A stretch of DNA of 64,000 nt from VRUE01 sp963816785 (lineage in GTDB: Bacteria > Actinomycetota > Thermoleophilia > Solirubrobacterales > 70-9), in assembly GCA_963816785.1 (NCBI GenBank), contig CAWFLL010000004.1, forward strand, positions 62,001 to 126,000. Direction: 5' to 3'. The notes beneath the pieces are model-generated. The model saw only the letters and a list, made by a program, of their open reading frames with translations. It was not told the origin of the DNA and did not search any database. The position numbers were made by a program, and so were the translations under genes. How positions within the stretch are numbered: position 1 is the first letter of the stretch; each line of letters starts with the position of its first letter. Of this stretch, positions 1-8,642 are shown one piece after another.

Positions 1-193
1 GCGCGTTGAGGATCTGCTCGACGTTCTCGGGCGTCGAGCGCTCGCGGTCGGTGTCCTCGATCCGCAGCACCAGCGAGCCCCCCGAGTGGCGGGCCGCCAG
101 CCAGTTGTAGAGGGCCGTCCGGGCGCCGCCCATGTGCAGCGCCCCGGTTGGGGAGGGAGCGAACCTGAGGCGGATCCTGGAGTCGTCGGGCAC
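1..193 (-). CDS. gltX: glutamyl-tRNA synthetase, N-terminal part (cut by window edge)
   Basis: Class I aminoacyl-tRNA synthetase that charges tRNA-Glu (or is non-discriminating Glu/Gln). Only about 64 codons are in the window. They read RLRFAPSPTGALHMGGARTA, the Rossmann-fold signature with the HIGH-like motif (LHMGG), followed by ALYNWLAAR and LRIEDTDRERS, all diagnostic for GluRS/GlnRS. The start was placed at a GTG at 193 (MPDDSRIRLRF); a second in-frame GTG at 211 is possible, and neither has a strong ribosome binding site. Glu versus Gln specificity cannot be decided from this fragment, but GluRS is far more likely in an actinobacterium. Confidence 0.9.
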   Translation of the reverse strand, partial: MPDDSRIRLRFAPSPTGALHMGGARTALYNWLAARHSGGSLVLRIEDTDRERSTPENVEQILNA

Positions 194-248
194 CGGCGCG
201 CATGTTTCCACAGCGCCACCCGTCGCACGCGAGTGCAACCGCCACGCC

Positions 249-773
249 CTAGCGCCACTTGATCGTGCAGCCGACCGCCTCGGTCTGCGGACGGGGGACC
301 TGCACGCCCGAGAGGACCGCGTCGAGCGCCTCGCGGAGCCACTCCGCGTCTAGGGACTCGTCGTCGTAGTCGCCGTCCGGGGCCCCCTCGTAGCGCACGG
401 CGAGCTCGGAGTCGAGGACGAAGACATGGGGAGTCTTCTCGGCGCCCCAGGCGCGTGCGACCTCCTGGCTCTCGTCATGGAGATAGGGATGCGACCAGTC
501 CTCGGCCGCGACCCGCTCGGCCATCGCCTCGGGCGAGTCGGCCGGGTAGCGCTCGGCGTCGTTGGAGTTGATCGCCAGGGTGCGGACGCCGCGGCCCTCG
601 AAGTCGCGCGCGACCGCGTGCATGCGGTCCTGCCACGCGAGTGCGTAGGGACAGTGGTTACAGGTCCAGTAGACGACCGTTGCCGCAGCGCCGGAGCCGG
701 ACAGGGAGTGGCTCTCGCCGTCGGTCGCAGGGAGCTCGAAGTCGGGGGCGGGCTCCCCCGGGCTCGGGGTCAT
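249..773 (-). CDS. thioredoxin-fold (AhpC/TSA-like) protein
   Basis: A 174-aa thioredoxin-family protein. The N-terminus (PGEPAPDFELPATDGES) is the usual start of an AhpC/TlpA-type domain. A redox motif Cys38-Asn-His-Cys41 (WTCNHCPYAL) follows, and a TPHVFVLD segment supplies the cis-proline loop near residue 120. No signal peptide is seen, so it is probably cytosolic, acting as a thiol oxidoreductase or peroxidase-like protein; the substrate is unknown. ATG at 773 was chosen because it overlaps the TGA of the upstream gene by four bases (ATGA), which implies translational coupling of two thioredoxin-like proteins. An in-frame extension up to 1067 is only a shadow of that upstream gene. Confidence 0.85.
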   Translation of the reverse strand: MTPSPGEPAPDFELPATDGESHSLSGSGAAATVVYWTCNHCPYALAWQDRMHAVARDFEGRGVRTLAINSNDAERYPADSPEAMAERVAAEDWSHPYLHDESQEVARAWGAEKTPHVFVLDSELAVRYEGAPDGDYDDESLDAEWLREALDAVLSGVQVPRPQTEAVGCTIKWR

Positions 774-1096
774 GACCGGGAGGCTAGCTTCGCACGCAGA
801 TCCTCGGGGTCGGGGAGCGGCGAGGCGCGCCCGTCGCGGCGGCGGTAGACCCGGCAGGTCAGCGGCGAGCCCCCGTCCGGGTCGATCTCCTCCACGACAT
901 CGACCCCGTCGACCCGGACGGTTGGCGAGCCGGGAAAGGACTCCTGGGCGGCGTCGTCCTCGGTCTCGATCTCGCGCAGCTCGATCGCGCCCGGGTCGAG
1001 CCCCAGCTCCTCCATCGCGCCGCGCAGCTCCGCGAGGCCCCGCTCCCACGACGGGCAGCCGCTCCACCAGAGGAACTCGACGTGAGGATCCGTCAT
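770..1096 (-). CDS. small thioredoxin-like protein
   Basis: A 108-aa protein starting MTDPHVEFLWWSGCPSW, i.e. a beta strand leading into a single cysteine (Cys14, CPSW) at the usual thioredoxin active-site position, then a helix. A later GSPTVRVDG segment matches the cis-Pro/beta3 region of the fold. This resembles small DF-family or alkylmercury-lyase-associated thioredoxin-like proteins; the function is unknown. With only one active-site cysteine it cannot act as a classical dithiol oxidoreductase. It is the first gene of a two-gene unit with the CNHC protein (4-nt overlap). Its start is 26 bp from that of the divergent endonuclease IV gene. Confidence 0.7.
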   Translation of the reverse strand: MTDPHVEFLWWSGCPSWERGLAELRGAMEELGLDPGAIELREIETEDDAAQESFPGSPTVRVDGVDVVEEIDPDGGSPLTCRVYRRRDGRASPLPDPEDLRAKLASRS

Positions 1097-1122
1097 CGCT
1101 CGGAGCTTAGAGTGCAGGATCG

Positions 1123-1989
1123 ATGCTGATCGGAGCCCACGTATCGACGGCCGGGGGACTGTCCAACGCGATCGAGCGGGGGACCGAGCTCGGCTGCGAA
1201 TCGATCCAGATCTTCAACCAGAGCCCGCGGATGTGGCGGCCGACCCGCTACGGGCCCGACGACATCGCCGCCTTTCGCGAGGCCATGGAGGCCTCCCCGG
1301 TCGATGCGGTCGTGATCCACGCCGTCTACCTGATCAACTGCGCGACGAAAGACCGGGAGCTTCGGAAGAAGTCGCTCGCCTCGCTCACCCACGCGCTGCG
1401 GACCGGCGACGGGATCGGCGCCGCCGGAGTCGTCCTCCACCCCGGTGCGCAGAAAGGAGAGCCGCTCAAGGCCTCGATGAAACGGGCGGCGAAGGTGATC
1501 GCCGCCGCCCTCTCCGACAGCCAGGGCTGCCCGCTGCCGCTCGAGCAGACCGCCGGCCACAAGGGGTTGCTCGGGCGCGACTTCGACCAGACCGCCGAGC
1601 TGATCGAGTTGGCCGGCGGCGGCAGGCGGCTCGGACTCTGCCTCGACTCATGCCACCTCTTCGTCCAGGGCTATGACGTCACCGACCCGCAGCACCTCGG
1701 CGAGATCGTCGAGGAAGCCGACGCGAAGGTCGGCCTCGAGCGGCTCCGCTGCCTGCACGTCAACGACGCGGCTGCGGCCCTCGGTTCCTGCCGCGACCGC
1801 CACGCCAACATCGGCAAGGGCGAGATGGGCAGACGCGGCCTCGCCGCGTTCCTCTCCGAGCCCCGCTTCGAGGGGCTGCCGGCGACCCTGGAGACGCCGG
1901 GACCACGGAAGAAAGGGCCGGATCGCAAGGAAGTGCAGGCGGCGAAGCGGCTCCGCAAATCCGGCCTGAAGGCGCGCGGGGCTACCTGA
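1123..1989 (+). CDS. nfo: endonuclease IV (AP endonuclease)
   Basis: Hydrolyses the 5' phosphodiester at abasic sites in base-excision repair, using a trinuclear Zn centre in a TIM barrel. The 288-aa length is normal. Visible family motifs are IGAHVSTAGGL at the start, NQSPRMW, IHAVYLINCA, VLHPGAQKG, PLEQTAGHKG, LDSCHLFVQGYD, HVNDAAAALGSCRDRHANIGKGEMG and LETPG, which carry the conserved His/Asp/Glu metal ligands. It is transcribed alone, divergent from the thioredoxin pair, and its last 8 bp overlap the end of the convergent acyl-CoA dehydrogenase gene. No odd features were seen. Confidence 0.96.
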   Translation: MLIGAHVSTAGGLSNAIERGTELGCESIQIFNQSPRMWRPTRYGPDDIAAFREAMEASPVDAVVIHAVYLINCATKDRELRKKSLASLTHALRTGDGIGAAGVVLHPGAQKGEPLKASMKRAAKVIAAALSDSQGCPLPLEQTAGHKGLLGRDFDQTAELIELAGGGRRLGLCLDSCHLFVQGYDVTDPQHLGEIVEEADAKVGLERLRCLHVNDAAAALGSCRDRHANIGKGEMGRRGLAAFLSEPRFEGLPATLETPGPRKKGPDRKEVQAAKRLRKSGLKARGAT

Positions 1990-3274
1990 TCTGCATGCCC
2001 GAGATCGCCCGCGAGATGACGAGGCGCTGGATCTCGGAGGTGCCCTCGAAGATCGTGTAGATCTTCGCGTCGCGGCACATCCGCTCGACCGGGTACTCGC
2101 GGGTGTAGCCGTTGCCGCCGAGGATCTGGATCGCCCGCTCGGTCGCCCAGACCGCGACCTCGCCCGCCTTCAGCTTCGCCATCGAGCCCTCGGCGTTCTC
2201 GAAGGTCTGGCCGCTGCGGCCCATCCAGGCGCCGCGCCAGACCAGCAGCCGGGCGGCGTCGATCTCGAGCTTCATGTCGGCGAGCGTGAACGCGATCGCC
2301 TGGTTCTCGATGATCGGCCGGCCGAACTGCTCCCGCTCTTTCGCGTACCCGAGCGCGTACTCATAGGCGGCCCGGGCGATGCCGACCGCCTGGGCGCCGA
2401 CCGTCGGCCGGCTCGCCTCGAAGGTCTGCATCGCCGCCTGCGATTTCGACTTCTTGCCCTCGCGGACCCGGGCCAGCCGCTCGTCGAGCTTCTCCTTCCC
2501 GCCCAGCAGGCAGGCGCCGGGGACGCGGCAATCGTCGAGGTGGACGTCGGCGGTGTGAGAGGCGCGCAGGCCATGCTTCTTCACCTTGGCGCCCTGCTCG
2601 CAGCCCTTGGTCCCGGGTGGGATCACGAAGGCGGCGTGGCTGCGCGAGCCGAGCTCGCGGTCGACGCTGGCGATGACGACGTGGACGTCGGCGATCCCCC
2701 CGTTGGTCGCCCACGCCTTCTGGCCATTGAGGACCCACTCGTCCTTGGCCTCGTCGTACTTCGCCGTGGTACGGATCGCCGAGACGTCGGAGCCCGCATC
2801 CGGCTCCGAGGAGCAGAAGGCTGCCACCTTCGGCTCCTCCGCGGTGCCGAAGCACTGCGGGATCCACTCGCCCAGCTGCTCCGGGGTTCCCTGCCCGAAG
2901 ATCGCGGCGACGGCCAGCGAGGTGCCGAAGATGCTCATCCCGATGCCGGCGTCGCCCCAGAACAGCTCCTCGTTGACGATCGGCAGCGTCAGGCCGGTCT
3001 CATCGGCCCAGAACTGAGCCAGCCCTTCGAACCCGTAGAGGCCGATCTTGGCAGCCTCCTGGATCACCGGCCAGGGCGTCTCCTCGCGCTCGTCCCATTC
3101 CTCGGCGGCGGGCCGGACGACGCCCTCGGCGAAGCCGTGCACCCACTCGCGGATGTCCTTCTGGTCCTGGTTCAGCTCGAGGGTGAAGACCGGGCCGTCG
3201 CCGCTCCCGCCGGCGCTCCCGGCCGCCTCCGCCACCAGCTCATCCGCCTCTGCCACTGCCTGGCTCTCACTCAT
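1982..3274 (-). CDS. acyl-CoA dehydrogenase
   Basis: FAD-dependent alpha,beta-dehydrogenation of acyl-CoA thioesters (fatty-acid or branched-chain catabolism). The 430-aa protein has the standard order. An N-terminal helical domain is followed by the beta domain with AAFCSSEPDAGSDVSAIRTTA and NGQKAWATNGG (flavin and substrate contacts). The C-terminal helical domain has REQFGRPI and ends IQILGGNGYTREYPVERMCRDAK then IYTIFEGTSEIQRL; the Glu of FEGTSE is the expected catalytic base. A charged 30-aa N-terminal extension is unusual. Chain-length specificity cannot be read. It stands alone here, with no electron-transfer flavoprotein genes nearby. Confidence 0.93.
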   Translation of the reverse strand: MSESQAVAEADELVAEAAGSAGGSGDGPVFTLELNQDQKDIREWVHGFAEGVVRPAAEEWDEREETPWPVIQEAAKIGLYGFEGLAQFWADETGLTLPIVNEELFWGDAGIGMSIFGTSLAVAAIFGQGTPEQLGEWIPQCFGTAEEPKVAAFCSSEPDAGSDVSAIRTTAKYDEAKDEWVLNGQKAWATNGGIADVHVVIASVDRELGSRSHAAFVIPPGTKGCEQGAKVKKHGLRASHTADVHLDDCRVPGACLLGGKEKLDERLARVREGKKSKSQAAMQTFEASRPTVGAQAVGIARAAYEYALGYAKEREQFGRPIIENQAIAFTLADMKLEIDAARLLVWRGAWMGRSGQTFENAEGSMAKLKAGEVAVWATERAIQILGGNGYTREYPVERMCRDAKIYTIFEGTSEIQRLVISRAISGMQIR

Positions 3275-3328
3275 CGAGGCGCGATCCTACACGGAAAGGT
3301 GTCGCTTTCGGTGGCGCCGGGGACCCCC

Positions 3329-3703
3329 TCAGACGTCGCGCAGGTCGAACGCCCGCAGGCCTTCCTGTCCGCCATCGGAGCAGTCGAAGAAGCGGCGGTT
3401 GACGCAGTCGTAGCTCGGCCCGTCGCCCTCGTAGGCCCGCTCGACCGAGAACTGGCAGTGGGGCAGGGCATCCCCGGTCATCTTCACCCCACCGAACCCG
3501 CCCGTCTGAAGGACCGCGTCGAGCTCGACCTTCGCCGCGAATACCTCCTGCATGCAGCCCACGTACTGGGTGCCGGTCAGCGCGTCGACGAAGCTGTAGA
3601 GATAGCGGCAGCCGAGCTCGACACAACCACGCGGCTCGATCATCTTGTCGCAGAACGAACGGCACTGGCGACACTCACCAGTCTTCTCGCGCGTAACCGT
3701 CAT
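3329..3703 (-). CDS. cysteine-rich orphan protein, 124 aa
   Basis: Not recognised. The protein has nine cysteines (11, 14, 18, 27, 32, 50, 83, 100, 108); the first five form a CxxCxxxC...C....C cluster typical of a metal (Zn or Fe-S) site. No signal peptide or membrane segment is visible, so a cytosolic metal-binding or Fe-S protein is plausible. It lies between dnaE (24 bp from its stop) and the acyl-CoA dehydrogenase, all on the minus strand. It therefore probably belongs to the dnaE transcript, though nothing shows a functional link. Codon use matches the surrounding genes, so it looks resident. Confidence 0.65.
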   Translation of the reverse strand: MTVTREKTGECRQCRSFCDKMIEPRGCVELGCRYLYSFVDALTGTQYVGCMQEVFAAKVELDAVLQTGGFGGVKMTGDALPHCQFSVERAYEGDGPSYDCVNRRFFDCSDGGQEGLRAFDLRDV

Positions 3704-3727
3704 AGAGGAAGTCTAGGGACGGTTGGC

Positions 3728-6700
3728 TCATGCGGCCAGGGCATCCGGGCCGAGGACATGGTCGAGCTCGGCCCGCAGTCCGTTGGACGGTCGGACCCGG
3801 TAGCCGTCGCCGAGCTTCAGCTCCTTCGGCTCGCCGTCGCCGCGGATCGCGAGCAGCACGTCGGCCTCCCCCCTGTGGTGCTCGAGCACTTCCTTCAGCT
3901 GGTCGACCAGGCCGGGGCTGCCGCGCAGCGTCGCGGCGTCGATCGTCAGCTTCAGCGGCTCGGTCGGCGCGGCGGCGGCGGCGATCTCCTCGCGGTCGGG
4001 CTCGAACCGCTCGGCCTCCTGGACGACGAGCTTCGTCTCGCCGCGGTCCTTGTGGTCGATCCGGCCGCGGACGAGGACGACCGCGTCGGGGGCGATCACG
4101 GCGGCGCTCTCGGCCTGGTCGGCCTTGAAGACGAGCATCTCGATCTGGCCCTCGACGTCGTCGAGGGTCGCGAACATCATCTGGGTCCCGCTCTTGGTGC
4201 GGATCTTCTTGCTCTCGGTGACGATCCCGCCGACCGTCACCCAGGCGCCGTCCGGCTTGCCGGCCAGCTCGACGATCGGGCAGTCGACGCGGGCCCGCAG
4301 GGCCTCGCGCACTTCGGAGAGCGGGTGCGAGGAGAGGTAGGTGCCGAGGGTCTCCTTCTCGAGGGCGAGCAGCTCCCGGCGGTCGAACTCCAACGTCGAG
4401 AGCGGGGGCCTGTGCTGGGCGGGGGAGTTGTCGCCCCCATCGTCTCCGCCGCCCCCGAAGTCGAAGATCGAGCCCTGGCCCAGGAGGGCGTCCTCCTGGG
4501 CCTTCTGCCCAGCCGACTGAGCCGCCGGAAGTGCCTCGAGCATCCCCCGGCGGGTGGCCCCGGTCGAGTCGAGCGCCCCGCACTTGACCAGGCACTCGAT
4601 CGCTCGTTTGTTGACCGCCCGCGCGTCGACCCGTTCGCAGAAGTCCCAGATCGAGGCGAACTCGGTGTCCTCGCGCCCGCGGAGGATCGCCTCGACCGCG
4701 GCATGGCCGACGTTCTTGACGGCATCGAGGCCGAACCGGATCGCGCTCTCGGAGACGACGAAGTCGTGGCCGGAGGAGTTGACGTCGGGAGGCAGGACCT
4801 CGATCCCCATCTCCTCGCAGCGGTTGACGAAGAACGGCACCTTGTCTTTCGTGTTCATCACCGAGGAGATCAGGGCCGCCATGTACTCGGCGGGGTAGTT
4901 GGCCTTCAGGTAGGCGGTGCGGTAGGCGATCAGCGCATAGCAGGCGGCGTGGGACTTGTTGAACGAGTAGTCGGCAGCGGCCTCCATCAGCGACCACATC
5001 TCGGCGGCGACCTTGGTCGCGGTGCCGGAGGCCTTCATCCCCTCCATGAACTTCGCCTTCATCGTCGCCATCAGGTCGCGCTTCTTCTTGCCGATCGCCT
5101 TGCGCAGGTCGTCGGCCTCGGCGGGGCTGAAGCCGGCCATCCGCTTGGCGATCTCCATCAGCTGCTCCTGGTAGAGGACGCAGCCGTAGGTCGGTTCGGT
5201 GATCGGGCGCAGGCGCTCGTCGGGGTAGGTGACCGACTTCGGGTCGCGCTTGCCCCGCGCGTAGTCGGGGATGTAGCGCATCGCCCCCGGGCGGTAGAGG
5301 GAGACGAGCGCGACGATGTCGTCGAACTCGCTCGGCCCCACCTTCCTCATCGCCTCCCGCATCCCGTCGGACTCGAGCTGGAAGACGCCGGTGCCATCGC
5401 CGGCGGCGAGCATCTCGAAGGACCGGGCATCGTCCATCGGGATCGCGCCGATGTCGAGCTCGACCCCGCGCGAGCGGCCGATGATCTCGACCGCGTCCTC
5501 GATCACGTCGAGGTTGCGGAGGCCGAGGAAGTCCATCTTGAGCAGGCCGATCTCCTCGATCGGGCCCATCGAGTACTGGGTCACGATCTTGTACTGGCGC
5601 TCCCCCTTGCCGCCGTTCGCGCCGCCGTTGCCGCCGTTCGGGGCGCTGCGGTCCTCGGCGAGCTGCAGCGGCACGATCTCCTGCAGGGGGCGGTCGGCGA
5701 TCACCACCGCCGCCGCGTGGATCGAGTTGTTGCGGATGATTCCCTCCAGGCCCCTGGCGACGTCGATGATCCGCTGGGCGTCAGGCTCGCTGTCGTAGGT
5801 GCGTTTCAACTCCTGCCCGGAGCGGAGGCATTCCTCGAATGAGGGGTTGCGCCCGAGGACCGGCTCGGGGATCTGCTTGGCGAGCCGGTCGCCGGTCGCG
5901 TAGTCGAAGCCCAGCACGCGGGCGGCGTCGCGGGTCGCGGCGCGCGGCGCCATCTTGCCGAAGGTGATGATCTGGGCGACCGACTCGCGGCCGTATTTAT
6001 CGGCGACGTAGCGGATCACCCGCTCGCGGCCCCGGACCGAGAAGTCGATGTCGATGTCGGGCATCGACTTGCGCCCCGGGTTGAGGAAGCGCTCGAACAG
6101 GAGCTCGTTTTCGAGCGGGTCGAGGTCGGTGATGTTGAGGCTGTAGGAGACGATCGAGCCTGCGGCCGAGCCGCGGCCGGGGCCGACCGCGATCCCGTTC
6201 TCCTTCGCGAAGCGGACGAAGTCCCAGACGATCAGGAAGTAGGAGGAGAAGCCCATCTCCTCGATCACCCCGAGCTCGAACTCGAGCCGCTCGACCGCCT
6301 CCGCCGGAATCGGGTCGCCGTAGCGCTCGCGCAGCCCCTCGCCGGCGATCCGTCGCAGCATCTCCTCCGGCTCGGCGCCGTCGGGGGTCGGGTAGCGCGG
6401 CAGCAGCAGCTTGCCGAGCTCGATGTCGACCTGGCAGCGCTCGGCGATCTCGACCGTGCTCGCGACCGCCTCCGGCCACTCGGCGAACGACTCCTGCATC
6501 TCGTCGCTGCTCTTGAGGAAGAACTCGTTGGTGTCGAAGCTCAGCTTCGGCGCCTCCAGCGTCGACTTCGTCTGCACGCAGAGCAGCGCCGCGTGGTTGT
6601 CGAAGTCCTCGCGGCGCAGGTAGTGGACGTCGGCCGTGCCGACCAGCGGGCGCCCGAGCTCGTGGGCGAAGCTGACGATGCCCCGGTTCGCCTTCTCCTG

Positions 6701-7252
6701 CTCGGCGATCCCGTTCTTCTGCACCTCGAAGTAGACCTGCTCGGGGCCGAAGGCCTGGATCAGGTCGTCGATGTGGGCGCGGGCGTCGTCGTGGCGCTCC
6801 TCGACCAGGCGGCGGCAAAATCGCGACTGCAGGCAGCCGGTCAGCACGATGACGCCCTCGGCGTGCTTGGAGAGGAGGTCCATGTCGACGTTGGCCTTGC
6901 CGCGCGAGAACCCCTCGAGAAAGCCGGCCGAGGTCAGCTGGACCAGGTTGGCGAAGCCGGCGTCGCTCTCGGCCAGCAGCGTGAGGTGGTTGCGCTCGTA
7001 GCGGACCTGTTCCTTGACCGCCTGGCGATCGTCGACGAAGTAGGCCTCGAGGCCGACGATCGGCTTGATCCCGTGCTTGCCGCAGGCCTTGTAGAGGTCG
7101 ACTGCGCCGTTCATCACCCCGTGGTCGGTCAGCCCCAGGGCCGGCTGCTCCAGCTCCGCCGCCCGCGCCGCCATCGCCTCGATCTTGCAGGCGCCGTCGA
7201 GCAGCGAGTACTCGCTGTGGGCGTGGAGATGGACGGCGGCGGAGGTGCTCAA
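3728..7252 (-). CDS. dnaE: DNA polymerase III alpha subunit
   Basis: Replicative C-family polymerase, 1174 aa, normal for actinobacterial DnaE1. The N-terminal PHP domain is seen from HLHAHSEYSLLDGACK (residues 8-23). The palm catalytic aspartates sit in PDIDIDF (398-404), with the third in KMDFLGLRNLD. A YQEQLM segment and helix-hairpin-helix region follow. An OB fold (VTVGGIVTESKKIRTKSGT) lies near the C-terminus. The first in-frame start is TTG (MSTSAAVHLHAH). Retention of the His/Asp ligands suggests a functional PHP proofreading/metal site, as in actinobacterial DnaE1; that is inference. A small insertion rich in Gly/Asn (about residue 545) is a low-complexity loop. Confidence 0.97.
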   Translation of the reverse strand: MSTSAAVHLHAHSEYSLLDGACKIEAMAARAAELEQPALGLTDHGVMNGAVDLYKACGKHGIKPIVGLEAYFVDDRQAVKEQVRYERNHLTLLAESDAGFANLVQLTSAGFLEGFSRGKANVDMDLLSKHAEGVIVLTGCLQSRFCRRLVEERHDDARAHIDDLIQAFGPEQVYFEVQKNGIAEQEKANRGIVSFAHELGRPLVGTADVHYLRREDFDNHAALLCVQTKSTLEAPKLSFDTNEFFLKSSDEMQESFAEWPEAVASTVEIAERCQVDIELGKLLLPRYPTPDGAEPEEMLRRIAGEGLRERYGDPIPAEAVERLEFELGVIEEMGFSSYFLIVWDFVRFAKENGIAVGPGRGSAAGSIVSYSLNITDLDPLENELLFERFLNPGRKSMPDIDIDFSVRGRERVIRYVADKYGRESVAQIITFGKMAPRAATRDAARVLGFDYATGDRLAKQIPEPVLGRNPSFEECLRSGQELKRTYDSEPDAQRIIDVARGLEGIIRNNSIHAAAVVIADRPLQEIVPLQLAEDRSAPNGGNGGANGGKGERQYKIVTQYSMGPIEEIGLLKMDFLGLRNLDVIEDAVEIIGRSRGVELDIGAIPMDDARSFEMLAAGDGTGVFQLESDGMREAMRKVGPSEFDDIVALVSLYRPGAMRYIPDYARGKRDPKSVTYPDERLRPITEPTYGCVLYQEQLMEIAKRMAGFSPAEADDLRKAIGKKKRDLMATMKAKFMEGMKASGTATKVAAEMWSLMEAAADYSFNKSHAACYALIAYRTAYLKANYPAEYMAALISSVMNTKDKVPFFVNRCEEMGIEVLPPDVNSSGHDFVVSESAIRFGLDAVKNVGHAAVEAILRGREDTEFASIWDFCERVDARAVNKRAIECLVKCGALDSTGATRRGMLEALPAAQSAGQKAQEDALLGQGSIFDFGGGGDDGGDNSPAQHRPPLSTLEFDRRELLALEKETLGTYLSSHPLSEVREALRARVDCPIVELAGKPDGAWVTVGGIVTESKKIRTKSGTQMMFATLDDVEGQIEMLVFKADQAESAAVIAPDAVVLVRGRIDHKDRGETKLVVQEAERFEPDREEIAAAAAPTEPLKLTIDAATLRGSPGLVDQLKEVLEHHRGEADVLLAIRGDGEPKELKLGDGYRVRPSNGLRAELDHVLGPDALAA

Positions 7253-7424
7253 GGGCTGGCGGCGATCATGCCAACCGAGGCAGATGCCAAGGTCACGAAA
7301 CGCACGCCCTCCGTACCAAGAGCGCGCAGTTTGGGAGGTCCGTCAGCCGCTCGAGAGCAGGTACGGGTTGAAGATGCAGCGCTTCCCGGCGCCGTAGCGC
7401 ACGGCCCTCCCGGACCCTTTGGCC
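7253..7424. other. 172-bp spacer between dnaE and the Rpf-like gene
   Basis: No gene, convincing terminator or promoter was recognised. A 62-codon minus-strand ORF crossing it is a shadow of the neighbouring coding region. Confidence 0.5.
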
Positions 7425-8441
7425 TCAGCCCGCGCAGACCCAGGCGCTGCCGCCGGAGTCGGCCCAGATTTCGGCGGCGATCCGGTCCTGTTCGGCCTTC
7501 GACGCTTCGTGCGGAGCGCCCTCGCCGCCATAGAGCGCCCAGGTCGAGGGCAGGATCTGGTAGGCGCCCCCGGCGCCGCTCGAAGGGTTGAGGGCGCTGT
7601 AGTTGCCGCCCGACTCGCACATCACGATGTAGGTCGGGATCGAGTAGGGGCCGCCGAGCCAGCGTCCCACCGTTTCTTCGGCGGCCGCCCTGCTCGCCGC
7701 TTCGGCGGCCTCGATCTCCCGGACCCAGTCTCCGATCCGCGATTTCAGCTCCGCCAGCGAGGCGGATCGGGCGGAGCTCAGAGAGGAGAGCTGCGCCGCG
7801 GCGGCCTCGGCCCTGCTCCGCACCGAGGCGATTTCCTCGCGGGCGGCGGCAAGCCGCTCGTTGTAGGCGTCGACCCGTGCCTTCAGCGCCGCCACCCGCT
7901 CCAGGCCGCGCTTGACCGCGTCCCGCACCTGCTCGACCCGTTCGGCCAGCTCGGTGTCGGAGGACTCGATCCGCTCCAGGTACTCGGTGCGGGTCGCCAG
8001 TTCGTCGAAGTCGGAGGCGGCGAGGATCACGCTCGCCGTGTCGGGGGCGCCGCTCATGTAGATCGAGACGAGGCGTTCCGCCAGCGCCCGGCGGGCGCGC
8101 CGCAGCCGCCGCCGCTCGGCGTTCAGCCGCTGCCGCGTCCTCTCGACCCTCGCCGCCAGGCGGGCAGCGCGCTCCTCCCCGGTCGCCAGCAGCACGCTCA
8201 GCTCGTTCTCCCGCGAGGCGGCCGCGTCGGCCCGCTCCTGTGCGACGTTGAGCTGTTCCTGGGTCGAGCGGATCTCGGCCCCGAGTTCGCCGGCCTCGAC
8301 CCGCGCCCGCTCGACCCGGTCCTGGAGCATGCCGACCTCGGCCGCGCGGGCAGAGGCGCCGGCGAACAGGACCAACACGAGCAGGGCAATTGCAGGGATT
8401 CGCCGCACGCGAGCGGCGAGGGTAACGAAGACTGTGAGCAA
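7425..8441 (-). CDS. coiled-coil protein with C-terminal Rpf/transglycosylase-like domain
   Basis: Secreted 338-aa cell-wall protein. A hydrophobic N-terminal segment (about residues 14-33, AIALLVLVLFAGASARA) acts as signal peptide or anchor. A long Arg/Glu/Ala-rich coiled coil (about 37-245) follows. The last 75 residues form a lysozyme-like domain with CESGGNYSALNPSSGAGG and YQILPSTW, as in resuscitation-promoting-factor and transglycosylase-like proteins; the Glu of CESGG is the presumed catalytic acid. The architecture resembles NlpC/P60 or RipA-type hydrolases with a coiled-coil regulator. The start is TTG at 8441, and no ATG/GTG fits better. A 7-bp inverted repeat (8432-8451) overlaps this start. 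Confidence 0.85.
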   Translation of the reverse strand: MLTVFVTLAARVRRIPAIALLVLVLFAGASARAAEVGMLQDRVERARVEAGELGAEIRSTQEQLNVAQERADAAASRENELSVLLATGEERAARLAARVERTRQRLNAERRRLRRARRALAERLVSIYMSGAPDTASVILAASDFDELATRTEYLERIESSDTELAERVEQVRDAVKRGLERVAALKARVDAYNERLAAAREEIASVRSRAEAAAAQLSSLSSARSASLAELKSRIGDWVREIEAAEAASRAAAEETVGRWLGGPYSIPTYIVMCESGGNYSALNPSSGAGGAYQILPSTWALYGGEGAPHEASKAEQDRIAAEIWADSGGSAWVCAG

Positions 8442-8489
8442 ACACTCACAGGTCGACGATAAGCCGCAACGGATCTTGCGCGGTGGGAC

Positions 8490-8642
8490 CTAGCCCTCGG
8501 GCACTTCGCGGCTCGCCCAGTAAGCGGCGATCCCGACTGCGACCGCGGCCAGCCCGACCCCGACCCTGATCGGCCGCCGGTAGCGACGGCGCAGGTAGAT
8601 GATCGCGTAGCGGACTGCCAGCCGGCCGATCCGGTTGGACAT
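8490..8642 (-). CDS. 50-aa single-pass membrane protein, coupled to argG
   Basis: A small gene not long enough for usual ORF lists. ATG at 8642 shares one base with the argG stop (TGATG), so it is probably translated by ribosomes finishing argG. The protein starts MSNRIGRLAVRYAIIY, has an Arg-rich stretch (LRRRYRRP) and then one hydrophobic helix (VGVGLAAVAVGIAAYW), ending REVPEG. The positive-inside rule predicts a cytosolic N-terminus. The function is unknown; it could be a small anchor or regulator, or simply an operon passenger. It lies between argG and the transglycosylase-like gene. Confidence 0.65.
   Translation of the reverse strand: MSNRIGRLAVRYAIIYLRRRYRRPIRVGVGLAAVAVGIAAYWASREVPEG

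Noticed and set aside
2540..5842. A 1100-codon plus-strand ORF over the acyl-CoA dehydrogenase and dnaE genes
   Set aside because: It lies opposite well-recognised genes; its sequence is repetitive and has no domain. It is a shadow caused by high GC.
8432..8451. CRP/FNR-type site (TGTGA-N-TCACA)
   Set aside because: The half-sites are 8 bp apart instead of 6; kept only as an unexplained inverted repeat.
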